From Trebouxia sp. TZW2008 (Eukaryota; Chlorophyta; Trebouxiophyceae; Trebouxiales; Trebouxiaceae): DNA of 64,000 nt. The position numbers and the translations under genes are program-made. Numbering within the stretch: position 1 is the first letter of the stretch; every line of letters begins with the position of its first letter. This document shows, one piece after another, positions 57,431-64,000 of this stretch. The notes below the pieces were generated by a model, which was not told the origin of the DNA, did not search any database, and saw nothing but the letters and a program-made list of their open reading frames with translations. The stretch is taken from NCBI GenBank assembly GCA_002118135.1, contig BDIU01000164.1, positions 62,001 through 126,000 on the forward strand, read 5' to 3'.

Positions 57431-58313
57431 CAGAGCAAACAAAGGTTGGTGACTAGGTTGTGTTGATAGTTGTGACCATGGCAGAAGGAGTAAAAGGTCA
57501 AGTCAAACGCTCAGGCAGTTGCGATGACATGTGGGGCATAGCCATTGTGATAGGCAAGCATCATCACAGCCTTGACAAGAATGAGATGGGGAAGTTCAGT
57601 TGCAGCAGCTTTTCAAACAGCAAATAAATGCATAGTTGACCAACACACAGAACCAAGCTAGAGACCAGTCTGCCAGCATGGATCTCAAGGCAGTGGCTCA
57701 GCAGCAGCAAGGCCTGGTGTGAGTTGAGGTTTGCCATTAGAGCCAGTGATTTGGGGAATTTGTCATAGGCTGCAAAACGAATAATGAGTCAAACAGATGA
57801 TCCCAAGCTATTATTTTGTGCAGTACAGCCCACCTCTAGCTTCAGTTTTCAAGCCAACCCAGTTCCACGTAGTTAGAAACTTTTTGTTGCCTGCTCGTTG
57901 CTGTTTGTGCTAGCGTCAAGAATGCAGTGTTTCCCTTTTGCATAAGGTTCAGGATTTGTTCAGCCCTATTGAATTCATTATTCAAGCCCACTGGCAAGTT
58001 GTCACAGATGCAGACAATAATGTTTAGTGCTTGACAACAACGTAATATCTACTGTGAAAAGAGCCTCATTGACAACGTCGCGATTGCACAAGTGCACATT
58101 GTCATGCTGAGCTTCACAAGCAGGCAAATTCAAACTGCTCACAATCTTTTTCACACACCTTGATGATGACTGCATGGTGGCAACGTCAAACCAGCGGTGG
58201 TACGCTCACAGCAGTGCTATTGCAGAGGGCGTAGCATGACAGTTTGCATGTCACGGGAAACTTTTCAGACGCACTGCTGAGTCGGCGAACTGCCAAACGC
58301 GATCCTGAGGGTG
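57431..58313. other. Intergenic region between kinesin and sliding-clamp genes
   Basis: This 880-bp head-to-tail gap must hold the kinesin 3' UTR and the clamp-gene promoter. Open frames are short. I see no gene or clear motif. Confidence 0.5.
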
Positions 58314-59872
58314 ATGCCGGCCGCTGCTGCAGGGCCGCTGCTGTTCTCTGCCAGCCTCAGAAATGCCGCAAGTTTGAAAGCAGTGCTCGACTTAGTGGAC
58401 AAAGACTACAGCCGAGATGCAGGTGCGTGCGTCAGCAAGGCCGACTGCTATACTGAGTTGCGTGCAGCAGGTCAGCATGTCCACGACTGTTGATTCTTTG
58501 TGGCTTGCGTATGGACAGCAGTCAGCTGACTCAAGCTCAGAGCCTGCAAGCTACTCTCTTGTCAATGAGCTGCTTGCTGTGGACCTGCAGTGTCCATGCA
58601 GATTGACAGGAATGGGCTGCAGATCCACATCATTGATGATGCACAGGTGACCACTCCCAGGGGTGCATTGCCGTCTGATGCACCCCCTGGTCACAATTTC
58701 TGTGAGGAGCCTACAGCCTATCAAAGTCCCTCCACATGCACCAGTGTGTGCTCATGTGCTTGTGATTACATCTGTGCCTGTGTGCTCGTCACAGGAGCAA
58801 AGTTGCCTGTGCTTTTCAAATTTCAAACTGCGCAGTCAAAGCATACAGCACCTAGCTGAAGCTGCACACATACTTACCACTGGCAACAATGTGCGAGCTG
58901 CAGACCTCCTTTCTGGATGCTTTTTTTCCTGCTGAGAAGTCAGCGTTCTCTCAGTTCAACTGGTAGGTCAGACACATCCCTGATCACTGACACTGCACTG
59001 TCAGCAATTGTTAGCATTTGCGCCCTCATCCTAGCCTGCAAAGTAACGTGGTGTGTTTTCACAGCAAAGCAGAGTTTCTGAAGCTATGGATCAAACCAAG
59101 CTTCCTGTCAAATGTCCTTAAGACTGGCACTGGCAGTAAGGACAACATCTTGGCTGGTGAGCAAAGTCGTTGAGCCTTTGCGGAATCCTGTGCACTAATA
59201 CTCATGCCAGCCACTATGACATTGTCTGCAAGCCTGTTCTGTAAGGTCCTTCAGAACGCCCTGCAGTACTGTCTAGAGTGCAGGGTCTGATTGCAGTGAG
59301 CACACCCAACTCATTATGCTGATCTTGCTCAGCACGCATTGACTGTCACTGTCACTGTCACTGTCACTGTCACTGTCACTGTCACTGTCACTGTCACTGT
59401 CACTGTCACTGTCACTGTCACTGTCACTGTCACTGCTGTCACTGTCACTGTCACTGTCTCCTGCAGACTCATGGTGATCTTGCCCACAGCATGTCATTGT
59501 TCAAGTCAGATGTGAGTGCACCAGACTGGCCTGGATTGCATAGAGCCTGGGGCTGCTTGACCAACCTTTGCAGGGAGTCAGACTTGATGCACATTTGTGT
59601 AAGGGACCAAATTGATACTGAGCGGTGTTCAGTGTTGCGCCAAAAGGCAAAATGTGGATGCAGGGGCATGTGTTAACATGGCAGTGCATGAGCCAGCAGA
59701 TCATCTGCTGCTGACAGTGGACCCTCTGCTCAGCTCAGGCAAGGCTGGAGCGCGCGTCAAGCACACCATCACACTGCTGAATCCTGCAAATGGTATGTCA
59801 ACCTCCATTTCTGTCAGTGCCCCTGACCTAAAAGCTCCTTCAATCTAGATGCAAAGCTGCAACTGCCAGCTT

Positions 59873-59937
<65 letters not shown>

Positions 59938-59938
59938 A

Positions 59939-59975
<37 letters not shown>

Positions 59976-61150
59976 TGCTGCTCTTGGTGCTGCTGCCATT
60001 GCTGCCACAATGTTGCCAGGCTAAGTGCTGTAAGCTGCAGTGTACAATAGCCATGCTTCACGAAGTGCCCATTCTCTACGCCAAACAACCCTTTCAAACC
60101 TGCAGTAGCGCCACACACAGGCCAGCGCTATGACAGAGCTTCAAGGGTTGACACAACAGCTCAATGCGCCTCCACTGCAGCCTTGCTGATGCTAGCTGTG
60201 TGGCCAACAGGATATGCACATTTGCTGAAGCTCTGCTTTTGTCTGCAGATGAAGACTGCAGCACCATAGTCGATGCCGATGACTTCAGCTTTACAGGTGA
60301 GCCAGTTTGATAAGCTTACAGTAGCAAGGAAGACAAGCAGCTTCAGGGCGTGTGCTGCTTGCTTAGCCTTGTGTCACTTTGTTCCTCTCAAGGTATGCAA
60401 GGCGCTAGATCTGAAGTATGTGCTGCGTTTGCAGTGGAAGCCTTTTCAGAGCATCCCAGTCAATTTGCTCAGGTAGGCTCATCGCAGCATGGAGGGTCCC
60501 TGCACATTAGACATGGTCAAAGCTCAGGATGGCCTAAACACTTGACCTGCACAAACGTGGCCTTGCATCAGCAATGCAGAGCCTGCTGCAATAGAATCTT
60601 GTGCGCTGCCAATCCTGTGGGGTTGAGGGTGCACAGTATCATGTCTAGGTGCAGCATTGCCCCCAGATGTCTTGAGGTGGGAAGCGTTCGCAGTTCTTGC
60701 AGGCCATGTGATGCCTCTCCTTTCTGATCAGCACATATGCAGTCTCTGCTGATCTTCAGCAAAACCAATAGCCAGGTTCTTTGTGCTAAGGCAGTGCATA
60801 GTACAACACAGGTGGTGACCCAGCTCAAGTCAACTGGGTGTGAGGAAGTCGAGGTGCAGCTGGACAGCAAAAGGCTAAGCTTCAGATCCAGCAAGAGCAG
60901 CTCCATGATGCACGAAACTGAGATTAACCTGTACCCTGAACCATCTGGCGGCAACCTGTGCCTGTATGCTGAGAGGGATAGTGAGGTCTGCGCACGGTAT
61001 TCATTCAGGCATTTCCAGCGCGTGGGTCGCCTTTGCAAGGCAGGGCGCAAAGTCTTGTTTCAAATGGCGGATGACGCTCCGTTAAGCATCAATTGCTACC
61101 TTGCTGATGGGGGCTCTTGTCAATTGTTCCTGGCTCCACTGCTTGAATGA
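58314..61150 (+). CDS. Divergent DNA sliding clamp (PCNA / 9-1-1 fold)
   Basis: Eight exons join with consistent phases to 304 residues: 58314-58422, 58591-58646, 58904-58962, 59065-59156, 59664-59792, 60249-60299, 60393-60472 and 60812-61150. The layout follows a two-domain sliding clamp. It begins FSASLRNAASLKAVLDLV, then MQIDRNGLQIHIIDDAQ, FFPAEKSAFSQFNCKAEF, and a second-domain start SQFAQVVTQLKSTG with EVEVQLDSKRLSF. It ends ARYSFRHFQRVGRL, SINCYLADGG and FLAPLLE, comparable to the last strands of PCNA (YLAPK-like). It is longer than PCNA (about 261 residues) and has little strict identity, so it may be a PCNA paralogue or a checkpoint clamp subunit (RAD1, RAD9 or HUS1). PCNA tethers polymerases; 9-1-1 signals DNA damage. 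No PIP-binding loop signature can be judged by eye. Confidence 0.8.
59340..59458 (+). repeat. (CTGTCA)n hexanucleotide repeat
   Basis: About 20 nearly perfect units lie in the clamp-gene intron 59157-59663. Antisense it reads as (DS)n, an artefact. Confidence 0.95.
59866..59998 (+). repeat. (GCT)n trinucleotide repeat
   Basis: About 40 GCT units with few interruptions in the clamp-gene intron 59793-60248. Poly-Leu, poly-Ala and poly-Ser frames across it are not genes. Confidence 0.95.
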
Positions 61151-61344
61151 AGCTGTAATGAAGCAGCAGCAGCAGCAGCACCATGTGGGACGTTTGATGT
61201 GCTACTAAGGCAGTGTCTCCTTGAGGCGTACCGTAAATCTCTTGAGACGTCGACGGCTGATTTCCTGCATGCTGCTGAAGCAGCTTGATGATTTACAGAG
61301 AGACGATGCATTGTGTTCATGTGTACTGTGACAGACTGAATAAT

Positions 61345-63406
61345 CTATTTGACTTTGCTATTGTTCATGCTAGCTTCTAACTGCTCTAACTCATCATCAG
61401 ACAGGTCCCCATCGTCGTCGTCGTCATCTAGGTCTTCATCATCATCGACGTCATCATCATCGTCATCATCAAATAACTGTTGCTGCTCCTCTTCTGAGAG
61501 TTTCAGACTGCTAGAAGCCTTGCCATTTGTGTGAGCATCTGCACCTGAACTTGAGGGGCCAGCTTGCTGTTCTTCAGCTGCTGCCATGTTTTGGTCTGCA
61601 TACAAAGTGTTTTGTCTTATTATCGCGCACAACAGGCGGCTAGAGGCATGCGTCATCATTAAGCCTGACATTGCTGGCTGATCAGGAGCAATGTGCTGGA
61701 TATGTGACTCCAGTGCTGACAATCACTCTACGACAAGCTTGTCAGTAGCGTACAGCATTGAGATTGACCAGGCCCACTCAACATTCTATTTCAAGACTGG
61801 CTTGCAGCTGCAATGCATAACAAGGGGAAGATGACAGGCTGCAGCTAGCCTGCAAACTGCTATGCCACAAGGCAACTTGCAACTTAACTAGCTATGCAAG
61901 CATAAGTGTCTGTGCCTTTGCCTGCACATGCAACCTCAAGCAGTCAATGCATTTTCATAAATGTCATAGCAGCACAGGCGGTCAGCAGGCAATGAAATAT
62001 GCAGCCAGGCTCCAGCGCACCTTCTTGCAGCGCTGTGATGCCAGCCACATTCTCAGCAGCATTGCGCCGCTCAGCGTTTGCTCGCTCTTGCTCAAACTCA
62101 GCTTCCTCATCAATTTCTCGCTGGTAGTCATCATGCGCATCAAGATCATCTGCTGCCAGGAAGCCCTCCTGCAGAAACAAAATTGATCAATCTGTGCTTT
62201 CCAAATAAGTGCTGTAGCATAGAATGAATGCTGACTCTGGTGCGCGCTCAGCTGCAGTATCTGACACCAACTTTCTTCAGCAGGGTTCAGGTGCTAGTTG
62301 TGTGTCATGGCCTGCTGTAGAAGAAGTGTCACACAGCAATGGCAGAGGACTCAGGTGCAGGCAAAGCACCAGTTGACGTGCAATTCTGATCTGATCTGAC
62401 AGCATCCTGCCAAGTTCAAACACAACAAGCACATGTCAGCAATGCCTCACAACACTTTGCATGGTGCATCCACACAGCCTCTGTTGGGCCAAGGCATAGC
62501 TCCTACAGGCATGCAACAGCATGGACTTTGGTTGCTACAGTGCCCTCATCAGATGATTCACACTTATTGCGCTAGCAATGGCAAAGTATGAAGCAGAAGC
62601 CGGCATTTTGTGCCTGGACATGATCAGGTGATTGCCTTGAATGATTGCAATCAATGATGCTGATGTCCAACCAATGCAATGATGCAAAGGGCTGCAAGTT
62701 GGCTCTTGTTTATTGCAGTACTAACAAAAGCTTGTGTGTTTTGAGGCTTGAGTCTGACCTGTGCAAAGATCTCCCTGCCACTGAGAACGCCTTTGCGTTT
62801 GCGCTCAGCCTGAGCTTCCTCCTGCTGCTTGCGCGCTGCATCCCGCTTCTGGTTGCGCCACTTAGAAAACACCTGCACACACACGTGACAACACATGACA
62901 AAAATCTAGCAAGCAGTGCGGTGCCACTGTGACCTGCACACATGCGTGAACGCTGAGGTGATCAGTCTGGCAAGCAGCTTCAGCGTTCTGACAGAAAATG
63001 CTGGATATAACACTTGTAAAGACCTGCATAAGCGTGACAAAGTGTGGCAATATGACCTGCACAGATGCATGATTGACTGTGACAGACAAAGCAGCAAGCA
63101 GAGTGACAAAAATGCAACATGCATCCAGAACAGCAATGCTATTGTTGCCACTGGAGAAGACCTGATGCATGATGTGTTGCATTGCACTACGTGGGTCATT
63201 GCACCCTACACCCATAACCTTTAGGATAAGTTAAATCTAAACACTAAAATCTGAATTGATGTTTTGGGCTGCATTGACAAACCTCTTCTGTGATGGGCGT
63301 CTTGGCATCAACCTTCTTGCGCTCATTCTCAATCTCCTCCTCAATGCTGACGGCGTTCTTGGCTTCCAGCTCAAGCAACTCCTTCATCTGTGACTTGAGC
63401 ACATAC
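61345..63406 (-). CDS. DFRP1/ZC3H15-type CCCH protein (C-terminal part, runs off right edge)
   Basis: Four exons join in phase: 63406-63283, 62872-62759, 62168-62021 and 61595-61345 (stop). The protein reads YVLKSQMKELLELEAK, SIEEEIENERKKV, TPITEEVFSKWRNQKRDAAR, KGVLSGREIFAQ, FLAADDLDAHDDYQREIDEE and ends in an Asp-rich run followed by LSDDELEQLEASM. This order matches the DFRP region of animal ZC3H15, yeast Tma46 and plant CCCH proteins of the C3H11/C3H21 type. These bind and stabilise the translational GTPase DRG1. The CCCH zinc fingers belong upstream, to the right of 63406, and were not found within the window, so the 5' part lies beyond a long intron or off the edge. The gene is tail-to-tail with the clamp gene, 194 bp apart. 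Confidence 0.9.
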
Positions 63407-64000
63407 CTGCACTCCACCAAAGCTTATTGCACAAAGGTGAATGACACACGGGTTTCAGACACAAGGGCTCACTGCACAAGGGTTGATCCCTGCAGCTGAT
63501 GACACAAGGAGCAATCCTTAATAATAAATAATAATTATAACTACATGTTCCAGCACATACTGCTAGGTATGCGTGGCACAAGTCCTATCTCGCCAATCGT
63601 TGCGACTGCAATACACAAGGGCTTACTGCGAATGAGCTTGTTGTACAATGGCAACAGGGGCTATTTCACAAGGGCCTGTTACACAAGGCAGAATGCAGAC
63701 TCACAGAGGGTTTGTGTGAGCAATGTCCACAGCAATCTTCCTCTGTGATCTGAACTTGGAGGTCTTGATGTAAGTTTGGTCTGCTGTGCAAGGCAGGCAA
63801 CTGCTCAAAGAAAGCCTCTGAGATGACATCAATGTGCAGTGTGACATGACAGCATGAAGAGGGCTAAGCTGCTAATCTGGGTGGCTTGCTTCAGAGCAAA
63901 GCTGTGAAGCAAGCGGACCAAATCAGCAGCTTTGCCCTGAAACAAGCTGGCCAGCAGGCAGATGCTGCAACACCGCTGTTGATGTCCTGTGACGTCGACT
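63407..64000. other. Probable intron of the DFRP1-type gene with short repeats
   Basis: This lies upstream of the first visible exon. It contains many CACAAGGG-type motifs (63430-63690) and dispersed repeat C at 63545-63593. No CCCH-finger exon is visible. Confidence 0.4.
63545..63593 (+). repeat. Dispersed repeat C, copy 2
   Basis: TTCCAGCACATACTGCTAGG..GCGTGGCACAAGTCCTATCTCG closely matches 30846-30893. The flanking CACAAGGG motifs are not obviously present at the first copy. Confidence 0.6.

Noticed and set aside
59814..60118. Poly-Ala, poly-Ser and poly-Gln frames
   Set aside because: The GCT trinucleotide repeat in an intron of the clamp gene.

Overview
The window is nuclear DNA of an intron-rich green alga, probably a chlorophyte of the Trebouxiophyceae type. 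The lineage call is an inference from gene content: a plant-type GT77 arabinosyltransferase, a plant-type KIN-7 kinesin, a plastid-targeted CBM48 protein related to plant starch-targeting proteins, and a plant-like CCCH/DFRP1 protein. Genes carry many GT-AG introns, at least one GC-AG intron, and microsatellites inside introns. I see no operons, prophage, CRISPR array, rRNA or complete tRNA gene.

Layout, left to right: (1) 0.2-3.6 kb, minus, exons of a helical HEAT-like protein of uncertain identity. (2) 4.2-9.46 kb, plus, RRA-like hydroxyproline arabinosyltransferase (GT77). (3) 9.8-18.6 kb, plus, RRP6/EXOSC10 nuclear exosome exonuclease, assembled into 13 exons with a consistent frame (1289 codons). 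(4) 19.9-21.3 kb, minus, protein-kinase-like gene with an apparent frameshift. (5) 21.7-23 kb, plus, four-TM membrane protein. (6) 24.8-29.3 kb, minus, CBM48 plus coiled-coil protein with a transit-peptide-like N-terminus (PTST-like). (7) 30.3-32.9 kb, minus, secreted, possibly GPI-anchored, Cys-rich protein. (8) 33.6-40.2 kb, plus, cytochrome P450. (9) 40.2-43.1 kb, unassigned. (10) 43.1-44.8 kb, minus, two-RRM RNA-binding protein. (11) 45.9-46.5 kb, minus, weak ubiquitin-like fragment. (12) 46.7-57.4 kb, plus, KIN-7 kinesin, 15 exons, 977 residues, fully assembled. (13) 58.3-61.15 kb, plus, divergent sliding clamp (PCNA/9-1-1 fold), 8 exons, 304 residues. (14) 61.35 kb to beyond the right edge, minus, DFRP1/ZC3H15-type protein, tail-to-tail with the clamp gene. 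The genes are unrelated housekeeping, wall and metabolic functions and do not form a pathway cluster.

The most striking property is shared by five independent genes. Their introns are packed with tandem partial copies of the neighbouring exon, usually 2-7 copies with a period of about 90-240 bp. Nearly every unit contains one splice site plus the adjoining part of an exon. Where the acceptor side was duplicated, the intact exon is the last copy. Where the donor side was duplicated, the intact exon is the first copy. The copies therefore enlarge introns and leave trains of decoy splice sites. A few copies remain potentially usable as in-frame cassette exons: 10 codons in RRA and 25 codons in the kinesin motor. 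Most others carry stops or lost sites. This looks like a general intron-expansion process in this genome and is the observation I would follow up first. Three families of short dispersed repeats also recur across the window.
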